From contig OU342817.1 of assembly GCA_910591455.2 (NCBI GenBank), positions 15,716,415 through 15,780,414 on the forward strand: a stretch of 64,000 bases of DNA, given 5' to 3'. A program made the translations under genes and the position numbers. Numbering within the stretch: the first letter of the stretch is position 1; each line of letters opens with the position of its first letter. This DNA comes from Pholis gunnellus (Eukaryota; Chordata; Actinopteri; Perciformes; Pholidae). Shown here in pieces: positions 1 through 11,664 of the stretch. The notes under the pieces are model-generated. The model was not told where the DNA came from. It did no database searches and saw only the letters and a program-made list of their open reading frames with translations.

Positions 1-189
1 GCATTAACCAAACAAATAGATAACAATACATTTTTATTTGCAGCTAATATAAACAATATAGTCGAGCCTAACTCTTTGTTCAACCAAGAGCCCTGGAGTG
101 GAACTCAGTCGTCGGAGCTTTTAGACGAGTCCCTGAACGCAGCATTAGCTCGCAGTGGGATGGGCTTCGGACAGGAGGTCATCTCAAAC

Positions 190-3100
190 ATGGCGTGGAG
201 AGGATGCGTAATGAAATGGGCTCAAACAGAGTTCCTCAGATCCACCAACACTACCTCACGAAGCACCAGGTGAGAAGATGTAAAGCTGTTTAGGTCGCAT
301 GGTTTGCGTTAGCAGCAATAACACTTACAGGACGTGCGCGTGTGTGTGTGTGTGCGCGCGTGGTTGCCTCTCGATAAGCAGTGTGCACTTACCTAACTGT
401 TCCCACTGTCATTGTAAAGCGATTCACGGGACTGAAGCACACCGATATATAACTTCTTACATCTGTTTACAGTAGAAATGTACAGCGTGTTATCTGTGTC
501 TGCCTTCAACAGATCGAGCAGCAGATCTAATGTCCAGATGTTCCTACAGCTCAATGTTTAGCTTGTTCTGTAGCCTCGTAAGTAAATAGCAATAGTTTTG
601 ACCAACAGCCCGAGCCTGCTTGCTACTCACCTAGACTATCTACATCACTGATACATGATGGTGCTTTTATTAAACCATAAGGGTAAACATATTAACCGCA
701 ACATTGTACAAAATAATACATTTCTTTTTTTCACAAAATGCCAAAATATTCGTTGATTCCAGTTTCTCAGTTATGGAGGTTTGATGCTTTTCTTTGTCTC
801 ATGTGATAGTAAACTAAATATGTTTTAGTTTTAGACTGTAGTCAGACAAAACAGGCAGTTTGAAGACTTTCAAAGACCAAACGGTGAATAAATAATTAAA
901 ATAAGAATTAGTTTCAGCCCTACAAATAGTGGAATCAACACCTCAAGATAATATGAACATTACAAACTTTGCCTTACATCATGTGTATTTACCAAATCTG
1001 TAAATTCAGTTTTAACACTGTGTTTTTTTTGGTTTTATGGCAGGCTGAACCCCCACAACCAACAGAGGTGTGGTTTCCGTCGGGAAGCCAAAAGGCTGGA
1101 AACAAAGAAAGGAAATGTCACCCAAGAAACAAAACCTTCTCCCTCTGAGGCTGGCACGCCAGCTCCGCCGCCTCCTCCCAAAGTCCCCAGGCCGTCGCTT
1201 TTCAAACCGCTGATGTTCACAGTAGGGGTAGGTCCTCTTTAACTCTTCTACTAGAAGGAGAATGATGCATGCAACTCTAAGGTGTGTGATGGCATTGCTT
1301 GGTTGGTTTGCTGTCTGACTCCATGTCAGTTTACAGGTTGCTCCTTTGGTGCAGCGGCCATTCTGCAATATGAGACCCTGAAGTTAAGAGTTCAGAATGC
1401 AAAGGACGAAGCGGAGTCAGAAAAACTCTTGCAGGTGAGGTTTTAGTGACACAAACTGCTGGCTCTCTCTCCTCCACTGCTGTCAACGCGTATATATCAA
1501 TGTAACGAACAGGCTGCTAACAATGATTCAATGAAGCGTTGATGTACTGCAGGGGTCTCAGGACATGACGTACTGGCATGACTGGTGGAACCAGTTGTCC
1601 GGCTTCCAGCAGCAGCTCATCCTCCTGCTGTCGATGGCGGATGACTTCTGGAGCAGCCTCACAGAGGGGCAGAAGACCGTCACCGGTAACTTGTTTTGTC
1701 CCCGTGTTCCTTCATATTGCATGGATGAGCATCAACATCTTTACATGTGTTGAATTTAATCCCACATTGACATTACCGTTTTTCCAGGCATCATTGCAGT
1801 AAATGCTGTAGTCCTGTGTTGCTGGCGGATCCCTTCACTGCAAAGAAGCATGATAAAGTACTTCACGTCCAACCCAGCTGCCAGTGAGTACACATGTTCT
1901 ACCAGTCTTTTTAAATATTAAATAAATATATCAAAGTGCTTACACAAGGACAGCAAGGGCAATGCTTTTCCTGCATGGGTATAATTTGCAGCCGGATCCA
2001 CTGACCGTGATCCATTTCTCTCTTCATTATTCTCTCCCCCTCCAGAAACACGGTACCTTCCCATGGTGCTGTCCTCCTTCAGCCATTACTCCATTGTCCA
2101 CATGGTGTCCAACATGTATGTCCTGTGGACATTCTCATCAGGAATCGTCTCTCTCTTAGGCAAGGAGCAGTTTCTTGCAGTCTACCTCTCTGCCGGTAAG
2201 TCAAGTGAAGAACGGGGTCTAATAACATTGCATTGAATAATCTCGTACGTCGTCTATTTAGGTTCAGCTTTCAATGTTTAAAGTAACACACATTATAAAT
2301 AACTTAATCTTCAAGACATACAATTAATTGCGTAATTGCATACTGAGTGACATCTCAATCATCACGTGTATTTTCAGGTGTGATTTCAACTATGGTCAGC
2401 TACATGTGTAAAACTGCGACTGGGCGTCTCCATCCATCCTTGGGAGCAGTAAGAGTTTTGCTAAAATCTTCCCACAGCTCAACACAGTAGAAGTGCAGCA
2501 GTCTTAATGTGTTGACCTGTGCTTTGTTTGATCCATAGTCGGGTGCTGTCATGGCAGTACTGGCTGCAGTTTGTACAAAAATGCCAGAGGCCAAACTGGG
2601 CATCATCTTCCTCCCCATGATCACCTTCACTGCAGGAAATGTAAGCGACTCAGTGTGTGTGTGTGTGTGTGTGTTGGCGTGCACTTCTGTGCATGAGCAA
2701 AACGGACAACGTCCAGTGTGTGTGTGTGAGTGAATGTTTGAGCACATGACAGAGAGATGGTTGTTGTTGATTTGAGTGTAACTTCAGGTTCCTGTCCTTG
2801 GTCTGCCTTTAGGCTCTGAAAGCGCTTATTGCCATAGATACAGCAGGGCTCATACTGGGATGGCGGCTGTTTGACCACGCAGCTCACCTTGGAGGAGCCC
2901 TCTTTGGAGTGTGAGTGGCCAATGTTCCTCTGACATTGAGAAGATAAATGTATTTATGTTTTTTGTAAGCAAGAAAGATTTAAAAACTCTCCAGATAATG
3001 TGTTACTGATGGGCCACAAACAACAATACATTTAGTTTTCATATTGGAGAATGGAATGACCCGGAGTCTTACTTTTATCCTCTAAGTACATCGGATGCAG

Positions 3101-3823
3101 TGAAAGAGTATTGTAGCTGAGGTTCATTCTTAACATCAGAAAACAATCTCACCTTCATAGGGGCTCTGGAGCTTTCGATCACAACAAGTGATCTTCATCA
3201 GCTTAAAAGCTGGAGGTTCGAAGTCCTTTAAATGCTCAGAAAAAAAAAAGTAATTTTAAGATTCAGAATAACTTGAAAACTTGAACAAACACCATCTGCC
3301 GATGAACATCATGTGATTTGATCGAAAGCTCCAGGACTGCTACTAAATGGTCCACTGTAGTTTGACAAAATAATCTCAACTCAAGGTCCACTTACTAGCC
3401 TTTTTCAGGTTCTTTCAAACACATCTGACTGTCTTCATCAGCATATGGCTCTGTAGTCATCATGTGAACCAAGTATGGAATTTCTGTCACAAGATAATAG
3501 CTGATTGAGTCACTCATAAGCTGTTATCACATGAAACAGCTGTAATAATACTTTGTCTCTCAGTTATTCATGTTATTATTCAATGTTTTTACACGTAGCT
3601 AAAGCGTCAGGTTTCTGCTACTTAAAGTGGCATAAATCCTCTAAAACGATGTTATAGTGTATTAATACTATGCAGTTTTAATACTCCATGTATCTTGCCC
3701 TACAGATGGTATGTGGCATACGGTCACAAGCTGATTTGGAGGAAGAGGGAGCCCTTAGTGAAGCTGTGGCATGACATGCGTTCTCCAGGCACCGGTGGAT
3801 CCAGACCAGGAGGTTGGTGGTAG
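190..3823 (+). CDS. parl: Presenilin-associated rhomboid-like protease, mitochondrial (PARL), 10 coding exons
   Basis: Joined exons 190-269, 1044-1227, 1330-1434, 1553-1685, 1788-1883, 2046-2195, 2378-2448, 2539-2640, 2813-2910 and 3706-3823 keep one frame and give 378 residues; human PARL has 379. The start MAWRGC matches the human start MAWRGW, so I chose ATG 190. PARL is an inner-mitochondrial-membrane serine protease that cleaves transmembrane substrates such as PINK1 and PGAM5 (family knowledge). Visible signatures are the rhomboid catalytic serine in LGASGA, which spans the exon 7/8 junction (Ser274), and the catalytic histidine in DHAAHLGGALFG (His332), about the human spacing. Several hydrophobic segments surround them. 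The N-terminal ~90 residues are basic and proline-rich, as expected for a targeting and regulatory region. The last intron (2911-3705) carries an inverted repeat. I see no frameshift or lost catalytic residue. Confidence 0.96.
3165..3335. repeat. Imperfect inverted repeat (MITE-like) in the last parl intron
   Basis: The arm at 3167-3181 reads TGGAGCTTTCGATCA and its exact reverse complement lies at 3319-3333. Similarity continues inward with mismatches for about 20 more bases (a CTTCATC-type stretch on each arm), around a ~100 bp AT-rich centre. This looks like a small palindromic transposon remnant. No target-site duplication or transposase is visible. Confidence 0.6.
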
Positions 3824-4749
3824 CGGACCTGGACCACAATGAGACACTGCAAGGTCTCTTGCATCCTTTTTTGAAGGAACTGGAGTCCACAGTTACCCCA
3901 GAATATGCAAGGACACTTTCATCCACCAAGAGTGAGTCAGGTGCTAAAAAAATATTGTTTTTCACTCAAGGCAATTGAGACCAAGCTGACCTGAAATGTG
4001 AAAAACCGGGTCAGACCTTGTACTTGGTGTTGCAATCCAGATGTTTACTGATAACATCTGCTGCTCTACAAGTATAGCTTTCAAGCTACAAAAACGAAAC
4101 AAATCAGCGCTCTACCTCTGAATAATCTGATGATGTCTAACCTTCAGCCTTCATGTTGGATTTTACCCGTTTATATTGTTGAGAACTTTTGCACAAGCCT
4201 GGGCGGACAAAGCAGAGTGCTGGTACGATTCAGTGACCGAATCATTTGCTGAATTCAATGTAATATACAGTCCTGTGGGCTGGTCTCATGTTACTATTAA
4301 AACTGGAGTTTCAACAATCTGAGCTAATGATGCATTTCTATTTTTTGAATGAAAGGAGGGATTAGTCCTCATTGGGACAAGAACTTACCTCGTCATTTTT
4401 GTCAAGTGGGAACTCATACCTCTACACACTGGTGAAAAAGAAGAAGGGGCGATGATGTTTGTCAGTCATTTTACTTTGAAGCTCTGAAAACTAAGGTTGG
4501 CTTTTGAAAGAAAAAAGAAAACGTTGAACAAGCACACCACCCACTCACAGATTTGGCACCGACACTTCTTCAATCATTCAGTGCTTCTCAGGATCCTGAC
4601 CTCTGTTCACCTGTTTCCAGACCCAACTTATTAACTGGTAGCATAATTAGGAATTCATCCACAAATTCTGTTCAGAGCAAAAGTGTTGGCTTTATTTAAC
4701 ACAGTCACATGATAGTCTTACAAGGTTGTTATATGTGCACACATTTAAA

Positions 4750-4755
4750 AATAAA
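4750..4755 (+). terminator. Candidate poly(A) signal of parl
   Basis: AATAAA about 930 bases after the parl stop codon, the first canonical hexamer I noticed there. It is within 40 bases of an opposite-strand signal for extl2. Confidence 0.5.
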
Positions 4756-4786
4756 CGATTGTCCAAAATACCTGTCATAATTCTAT

Positions 4787-4792
4787 TTTATT
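4787..4792 (-). terminator. Candidate poly(A) signal of extl2
   Basis: TTTATT on + (AATAAA on -), about 520 bases after the extl2 stop. A second copy at 4691-4696 would extend the transcript across the parl signal. Confidence 0.5.
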
Positions 4793-5311
4793 CACACACT
4801 TAAGAATACCTACATCTTCTAACAAGTATTTTAAACGTGTAGTGACGTCAGAAAAGTTACCCTTTCCATAAACAACTAATAAATGTAATAAAACAAGAAT
4901 TTGAACGAGTCGGCATCAACGCTGCAAACTCGTGGTAAACAAACGAGGCAAATTGTAAAAAGCAGATCTGAGACTGACACCTGCTGGCTATAAAAGAACT
5001 ACAATCCACTGGGAGGGTTGTTCACAGTTAAGGTAAGGCAGCTTCGGTAATAATATACAGATTACCTTTATCAAATATGGACGACTCATCAGACTAGGCC
5101 ATGTGCAGAAAATTCTGATTGTCGGCGATAGTCCTGCAGATGCAACGGTTAAACTAGAAGCAAACATTATTTGATTTGAGCTCCCTACACATGCTGGGAC
5201 CAACCTAATCCTTCGCCTAGACAGGTGTTATTAATCAAAACACAGACTTACCAGACTGTTACTCGAGTCTGTCTTCTTTCAGTCCAACACAGTCGGCGGT
5301 GTGGCAGCTCC

Positions 5312-6679
5312 TCAAGCTCTGCTCTTGTGGTTGGCATAGCTGGGGAAGCCAAACTGGGAGAGCATCAGGTTGGAGAAGCGGAGTGGCATGAAGCCATAGA
5401 TCTGCGTCAGCCTGTTCAGGCAGTAGGACCTCTGAAGAAGGTGTTCGGGGCGATGCCACATGCCCTGGTACCCGCTGCTGGCATCCTTTTCCAGGTTGCG
5501 GAAGTCCACGGGTTTGACGAAGACCCCGGAGGGTTTGTGGATGCTGCCCACGGAGCGCTCCCTCAAATACAGCGCGACAGCAAAGTTGATGGCAATGTCG
5601 TCGCAATTCTGCGTTTCATCCACCAGCGCGTGGACTGCTCGGGGTTGGTCGTGGAAGACCTGCAGGTAGCGACGGTGGAAGAAGGCAGCGCCAATCAACA
5701 CCATGGAGTATCTGCAGTGAGTGGATCAAGACAGAAGGATTTCTTTTAAAAAAGGCCTTTCACCAAAACAAACAAGAGGCCAATAAGCCGGACAAAATAC
5801 CAACAAATGACGACTTACTTGTCACCTCCAGCTGTTTCTGGGTCCTGCAGTTCAAAGCTGCCGTAACTGTACACTCCTCCTGGTGTCGAGACGTGTTTCC
5901 GCGGGACGAACCCGACGATCTGGTCGGAAAATTGCTGCGGTGACCAAAGACAAAAGCTCACGTCAGTCATATTGTGTATGGTGCAGTACCACATGATGCT
6001 ATTTTCTTTGTTTGCATTATCAAGTTAAACCCAAACACAGAATTTGAATCACTGAAGCTTTTTACCTTCCAGACGGAGAAAGCAAAACTGATGTCGGGAA
6101 CACTGACCAGGGTGTCGTCATCCAGCATCAGCACGGCTAAGGATCAAAAAGCAAACGCCACTTAAAACAATGTTGAGACAGGCACAACATATAGGACTAT
6201 CCATATTTACACAATACACAATATGCAAGCTGAAAGACACACTCACCATCAGTATCGATCTCAGGTAACGGTTGTAGTCTGTTGCGCATTTGATTGCTCG
6301 TCTGCTCCTTGAAGACCACGGGGACCGGATGAGGCCCCAAAGAGTTCCATAACTTCAGGGGTGTCTGCGTGCCAACGTTGTTCCACACTATGACAATCTG
6401 TCGAAGGTGAGGCACTGCCTGGTAATGGTTCAGGAGTTTGAGCAGAATGTCCGTGCGGTTGTAAGTTTGAATGACGATGGTGAACCTCTGCTGCTCCTCC
6501 GTGCCGTCACCGCGGTGGCCCTGTGCGGGAGTCTCCTTTTGCGACGCTGCCCTGCGCAGCACTCCCAGGACACCGACGCCTCCTCGGTCCTCGGCGGGGG
6601 GCAGCAGAGCGGTCAAGGCTGCACCAACCAGGAGCAGCAGCAGGATTGGCCAGACCAAATAGGCTCGCCTGAGCCCCAT
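5312..6679 (-). CDS. extl2: Exostosin-like 2, alpha-1,4-N-acetylhexosaminyltransferase, 4 coding exons
   Basis: Minus-strand exons 6679-6247, 6136-6066, 5934-5819 and 5711-5312 join in phase to 339 residues (human 330). The protein is a type II membrane enzyme: short cytoplasmic tail, one hydrophobic anchor at about residues 9-28 (WPILLLLLVGAALTALL), then a lumenal glycosyltransferase domain. Family knowledge: it adds GalNAc or GlcNAc to the proteoglycan linkage region in the ER/Golgi. Visible motifs are IVIQTYNRTD, the metal-binding DDD (residues 150-152, start of coding exon 2), FSDQIVGFVPRKHV, the active-site segment DETQNCDDIA (about 238-247) and YQGMWHRPEH. I chose ATG 6679 because an in-frame TAA lies at 6725-6727 and no other in-frame ATG intervenes. 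Human EXTL2 starts 13 codons earlier (see findings). A probable non-coding first exon lies near 7554-7640. Confidence 0.95.
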
Positions 6680-7553
6680 GAAGCATCGGGGGAACCTGCA
6701 TCTCGTGAGGCACAGGACATCCCGTTACAGTGTACTCCCAGGTAGAATATCTAAGCCCCACCAGCATTACAATGGACTCCACTCGGGATACATTCACATG
6801 CTATGGTGAAGCGTGGCTTTACACTTTGTATTGCAACTCATAAGGATGAGATGTCTAATGAAATGTCGATAGCCTCGTGCACACAAATAGTATGGGGGGG
6901 GGGGGAAACTGTGGATCATTAAAGGGGGTCAACAGCTGGAGGAGAGTCTCTAACAAGGTCACAGGACTGTAACAAGCCCGTCCAATCATTTCATTGATAG
7001 GCCCATCAAGTGCTCGTGCACTCGTTGCGCGTCACCGAGTCTTCCGCAAACTGCCAATTTAATCGCAGTGAGTACTAAACAAATAGCCATGTAGGTTTTT
7101 TACGTTCATTATGCTTTGTTTACGTTCACGGTGACGGGACGGGCTGTCAGTGTTGCCGACTTGGCGACTTTCTCGCTAGATTTAGCAACTTTTGGAGCTC
7201 GTGCTGCTAGCTACTGTCATTGGAAAAGAGTTGGGAACACTGGGCTGAGTTTTTCGGTTGGATACTCTTCTTGCTAGTTTCTCAAGAGTACCAAACATGT
7301 AATTAAAGGTAGTTTATCTGAGTCACTCCCTGCCTACACCGCTGCAAATACTGAATTGTTTCGACATGCGAATCAAAATAAATGTTAGTTTACCCCAAAA
7401 GTGTTGTATGAAACCATGATGTTATGTTTGCCTTACTGTAATCTTGGAAACAGCCTAAACGTATCGCCGTATCTTCACTATACTGAGCTGCAACGTTGAT
7501 AGCCATTTCTTTGCATTAAACACAGTAGAAGTGATGCTTAACGCCAAACTCAC
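6680..7553 (-). other. extl2 5' intron/leader sequence
   Basis: No coding exon is seen on either strand. A run of 12 G lies at 6894-6905. The stretch probably holds the intron between the extl2 leader exon (donor at 7548-7553) and the coding exon. I could not place the acceptor with confidence. Confidence 0.45.
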
Positions 7554-8149
7554 CTCATCGTGTTGGCGCTGCGCACTGCCCCGTTTGCTTTACATGGTCG
7601 CCATCATGGCTGACTTTAACCAAAGAGCCTGAAAGAAAAAGATCTCTGACAAACTAACGTTAGACGCAACCTAAGTGGAGGTCTGCTGCGTTGTTGGAAA
7701 AAGCTGCAAATTCCCAAGTAACGTTACCTGAAACACGATATTTAATTGTTTCTGTATATCTGCATCCTCTATGGTGCAGTGTTGTATCAGTGTTCACTCA
7801 CTTGAGCATATTTCGTACCCTTTGTACATCGACGCCATCTTTGTTGAGCTCAACTAACGGATTTTCCATAAAAGGCACAACTCCACCCACCTCAGAAATA
7901 CTACCGCCTCTGATAGAAAGTAAGACAAAACACACTCCAGTGGTAACTTCACAACACTTTGAAGTTTTCTGAGTGCTTGCAAGCAAAGCTCAATTACGTG
8001 TCGTCAGTGGCGCAGTGCTTGGTTTGTTTGTACCGGGTATGTATTGTGTACTATTTTAAAGTTGTTTGAGTACTTGCAAAGCTAAGTATCTTAGGGCAAA
8101 GTACAACACTTCGTTGTAATTCAGGTTGGCCAGCTTTGCCCAGAGGAAG
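7554..8149. promoter_or_regulatory. Shared head-to-head promoter of extl2 (-) and the aldo-keto reductase (+)
   Basis: A minus-strand splice donor (GTGAGT, 7548-7553) implies a non-coding extl2 exon just above it. The reductase coding exon begins at 8150. The two 5' ends are therefore within about 0.5 kb in divergent orientation. I see no TATA box placed for either gene; an ATGGCG-containing YY1-like motif lies near 7600. Confidence 0.5.
7590..7607 (-). other. Minimal upstream ORF in the extl2 leader
   Basis: In the predicted leader exon the minus strand reads ATG ATG GCG ACC ATG TAA, a 5-codon ORF with three AUGs. It depends on the leader-exon model being right. Confidence 0.4.
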
Positions 8150-11095
8150 ATGCTTTTGGCACCAACGCTGAGTTGTCCTACAGTCCCACTTTCCAATGGT
8201 CTGCAGATTCCAATATTCGGATTAGGTACGTTTTAAATACTGCGCGTGTCTCGTGACTCTAATGTAACTAAAAACACAACAAATACTCGCATTGTATGAT
8301 GTTTTACTGTTGGTTCTAACCTCTTATGCCACAGAAGAAGAAAATAAGTATGCATGGTATTTTATTTTACATCACATTATTCTTTTTATTCTATTCATTA
8401 GCCCTTTCTGGGGAGAAAACCCAAATGGAAAGGGTGACACAATGTTTATTTTAGTGTCAATCACTAACACAGACATTCACATAGTCTCTTTTTTTTCTTT
8501 AGCTGTGGCAGTTAGTTATTCTAACCAATTCTTCACTTTTCTTTCTAAACGTTTGAATATATATGCTTTTTTAGTCTTTCTTAACAATGTAATGTATGTA
8601 TGCAATACTGTTTCTTAAAAAGCAAAAAAAAACATTGAACTGAACTGACATTGCTTTAAACTGCTGATATTTAGTTGCCTTTTTTCCCTCTATATAGGCA
8701 CCTCACATGATGGCGGATACTCCCATGATGCCGTTGTGTATGCACTCACGGAGTGTGGTGTGCGCCACATCGACACAGCAAAGCGCTACGGCTGTGAGGA
8801 GAAGCTGGGTAACGCCATCAGAGAAAGTGGGATACCACGAAGTGATCTGTGGGTCACCAATAAGCTGTGGCCAGGGGACTATGGACACAACGCTGCAAAG
8901 AAAGCCTGCCGTGACTCCTGCTCACAGATGGGCCTTGAATACTTTGGTATGCGTTGTGATAATGACATGTTAAACAGAAACTACAGTTATCTGTGTTATT
9001 GCGGTACCATCTTCTTTTTTTAACTTCTGATGGGCGATGTGTAAACTTCCTGTAACAACGATGGTTCTTTGCCTCTTCATTATCATGTTAGTCTTTGTAC
9101 GCAGTTTGTTGTCCTCCTATCTTGTGTCGTCTTTCATTACATCATCACCCGAACCCTTTCAGATCTGTACCTGATGCACTGGCCAGAAGCAACGCAACCT
9201 GGTTGCTCCAACAGGGAGATGAGAGCCGACACCTGGAGAGCTCTGGAGGAACTACATAAAGAAGGTACATGTGGAAGATAATATTGGAAAAGTATATAAC
9301 TAGTGACTACAGCCAGCATCATTGTGATGTAGTACTGACAGAGTGTACTGATGGAGCATGAGCATCCCTGTTTGTCACCGTAGGGCTGTGCTCTGCTATT
9401 GGAGTGAGCAACTTTTTGGTCCACCACCTTGAAGAGTTAAAGGAAGACTGTAGTGTCGTGCCACATGTTAACCAGGTACGTTCAGAGAACCGTCAATTAG
9501 ATTAAATGTGCATTTTTGCTAAAAAAATTAATATTTTTTTATACGAAATAACTTTTGTACTGTACCTGCATTTTTTTGGGTGTGATTTACACATGGAAAA
9601 CTACATGATTCAATGACAGAAATGTGTTCTCCAAGAGTTTTGTGGTTAATGTATTCCTCTCTGAGATGCTTCAAAACATGAATCACTGGTGTGCTGGTTA
9701 TCAGTGTTGGAGTATACAAGTACACGTTGTACTGAACTAAGTAACTTGCCTGTGATGTATCCTGCCGTTGTTGTGACCCACCAGGTGGAGTACCATCCTT
9801 TCCAGCAGCCCAATCAGCTGATGGAGTACTGTCGTCAGGAGGGAATTGTATTCGAAGGGTACAGTCCTCTGGCCAAAGGTCAAGTCCTCAACGACCCAAC
9901 TGTTCTTCAGATCGCACAAAAATACAGACGCACGCCCGCTCAGATCTGCATCCGCTGGAGTATTCAGGTTCAGATATTGCCTGCCCTAAGTTTAATTGGC
10001 CTAACTTATTTATTATGTTTACCTACAATGCTATGGTTGCTCTACTTACCCTCAGAATGGAGTTGTCACGATACCAAAATCCATCAAAAAGAAGAGGATT
10101 CAAGAAAACTGTCAAGTGAGTTGAAAATGCATCGCAGTCTTTTGCTTGATTGTACAAATCTGTTTTAAATAAAGAATGGTGATGAAAGATTCACTATGTT
10201 TTGATGAACCAATCAAGCATGCATGTCCACACAAATACATTTATTAAAAATGAGAAGCACGGCAAAGAGCTAACATACAAAATATAAATGTTTCTATTAC
10301 TGGGCCCCAAATGAATTATAAGCAACTATGCAAGATACTGTACGGTAGGCCTAAAATGAAACTAACAACAAATAGAAAAACCTGATACTTTAGAGTTCTA
10401 TGTAGAAGATTTCCACAGGTCAGGGGCCGTATTCAAAAACACTGAGAATACTCAGTTTATACTGATTTATACTCAGTTTATAAACATTTCTACCAATGAG
10501 TCCAAGCGTAGGTGTGTTTGACCCCGTTGTTAGGTATGATGCTTTCTTTTAAAGAGGTATCGTAGAATTTAGTCCCTGTTCAGACAAAGTGTAATTATGA
10601 ATACTATTTGATGTCATGTAACTTGAATACATTGTAAGCCATACTTTCAAAGTAGCTTACAATATTAACGTTGATGAATATTAACAGTGGGATGGCTCAG
10701 CTTTCATCAGTTTCTGTGAAAGCTGAGCCAGTCTATATAAGCAGCGGCGTTGGTCGACATGTAAATCTATAAACGAGTGACATTGAGTGGGAGATGTGCG
10801 TGCATCTCTGAAGAGATTAATCACAAACATTATCCCTGCAAGTCAAAACTTACATTATGTGATTACTTCTGGATTTAAGTATAGATTGATAAAAGCATAA
10901 TCTCTAACGTCACAGCCATTCCCTTTTTCTCATTCCACCCCTTATCCCTTTCTCCTCCTCTACCTCTGCTCTCTCTCTCTCTCTCTCTCTCAAACGCAGG
11001 TGTTTGGGTTCCAGTTGGAGAAGTCCGACATGGCCGCTTTAGGAAGCTTGGATGATGGAAGACATGTGACTTGGGATCCAACAAATGTGGAGTAA
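8150..11095 (+). CDS. Aldo-keto reductase family protein, 7 coding exons
   Basis: Exons 8150-8225, 8698-8946, 9163-9264, 9384-9475, 9785-9967, 10056-10115 and 11000-11095 join in phase to 285 residues, a normal length for a single-domain aldo-keto reductase. These are NADPH-dependent carbonyl reductases with a TIM-barrel fold. The whole catalytic tetrad is visible: Asp51 and Tyr56 in HIDTAKRYG, Lys81 in TNKLWP and His114 in LMHWP. GVSNF and the cofactor-binding segment VVTIPKSIKKKRIQEN are also present. The short form and sequence look nearer to the glyoxal-reductase/YtbE-like branch than to the human AKR1A/B/C enzymes, so I give no symbol and no substrate. It starts head-to-head with extl2 and ends facing rc3h1. 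The final intron (10116-10999) contains a perfect hairpin and a CT-rich acceptor. Confidence 0.9.
10693..10730. repeat. Perfect 14-bp inverted repeat with 10-nt loop
   Basis: TGGCTCAGCTTTCA at 10693-10706 and its exact complement at 10717-10730 form a hairpin in the last reductase intron. TATATAA follows directly at 10734-10740. A second small inverted repeat (ATTGTAAGC / GCTTACAAT) lies about 30 bases upstream. Confidence 0.7.
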
Positions 11096-11517
11096 CAAAA
11101 ACTCAGATTGTGTGTTTGTCTTGGAAGTAGGTCAGTGACAGTTGGCCTTAAGAAGTCTTGAGATTGTATAATTAGTACTTTGTTCATTAGAAGTGTGTCA
11201 ACCCTCGCCTGAAGTCGACTCTACTATGATGCCAGATTAATTCATCTCAGTTACCTCTTCTGGAAGGAATATATCACAGAAATGACAGACATTTTATCCT
11301 CGGCACTCTTGGCCAGTGGTTCAAACAATATGCACAGTAATACACATATGGAATATTATTAGTTCCAAGGAGCTGAAACAAAATGATGCATTAGACAACC
11401 AGAACCATTTCAGATATTTGCAATTAAGGGACTTTTATGACAGAGAAATGAAGCACCATGTAAATCTAGATTTACCAAGGGCCACATATGGTAGCCTACT
11501 GTACTTCAGTAATATAT

Positions 11518-11523
11518 AATAAA
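11518..11523 (+). terminator. Candidate poly(A) signal of the aldo-keto reductase
   Basis: AATAAA about 425 bases after the reductase stop at 11095. The intervening sequence has no other coding signal and is probably its 3' UTR. Confidence 0.5.
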
Positions 11524-11664
11524 GGAGATACTGTGTTAAGAGAAGGCCGATGTTGAATGTCTTGTTTGCAGCTCGTAAGGCCTTTATGAAGAGATGGTAC
11601 AAGGCAGAAACACCAACGCATGATGGATGACAGAGAACTGTGAAAGAAATATATGATATTGAAC

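Larger units (their letters stand above)
3824..5311. other. Convergent 3' UTR region of parl (+) and extl2 (-)
   Basis: No coding exon is visible. The sequence is AT-rich and must hold the parl 3' UTR from the left and the extl2 3' UTR from the right. Plus-strand AATAAA lies at 4750-4755. Minus-strand AATAAA (read TTTATT on +) lies at 4787-4792 and again at 4691-4696. Confidence 0.7.

Noticed and set aside
5225..5749. 174-residue open frame opposite extl2
   Set aside because: Antisense shadow of the extl2 last exon; no family resemblance.
9689..9760. Possible repeat fragment (GTTGGAGTATACAAGTACA) just before a reductase exon
   Set aside because: Only a short resemblance to a common fish element; too weak to call.
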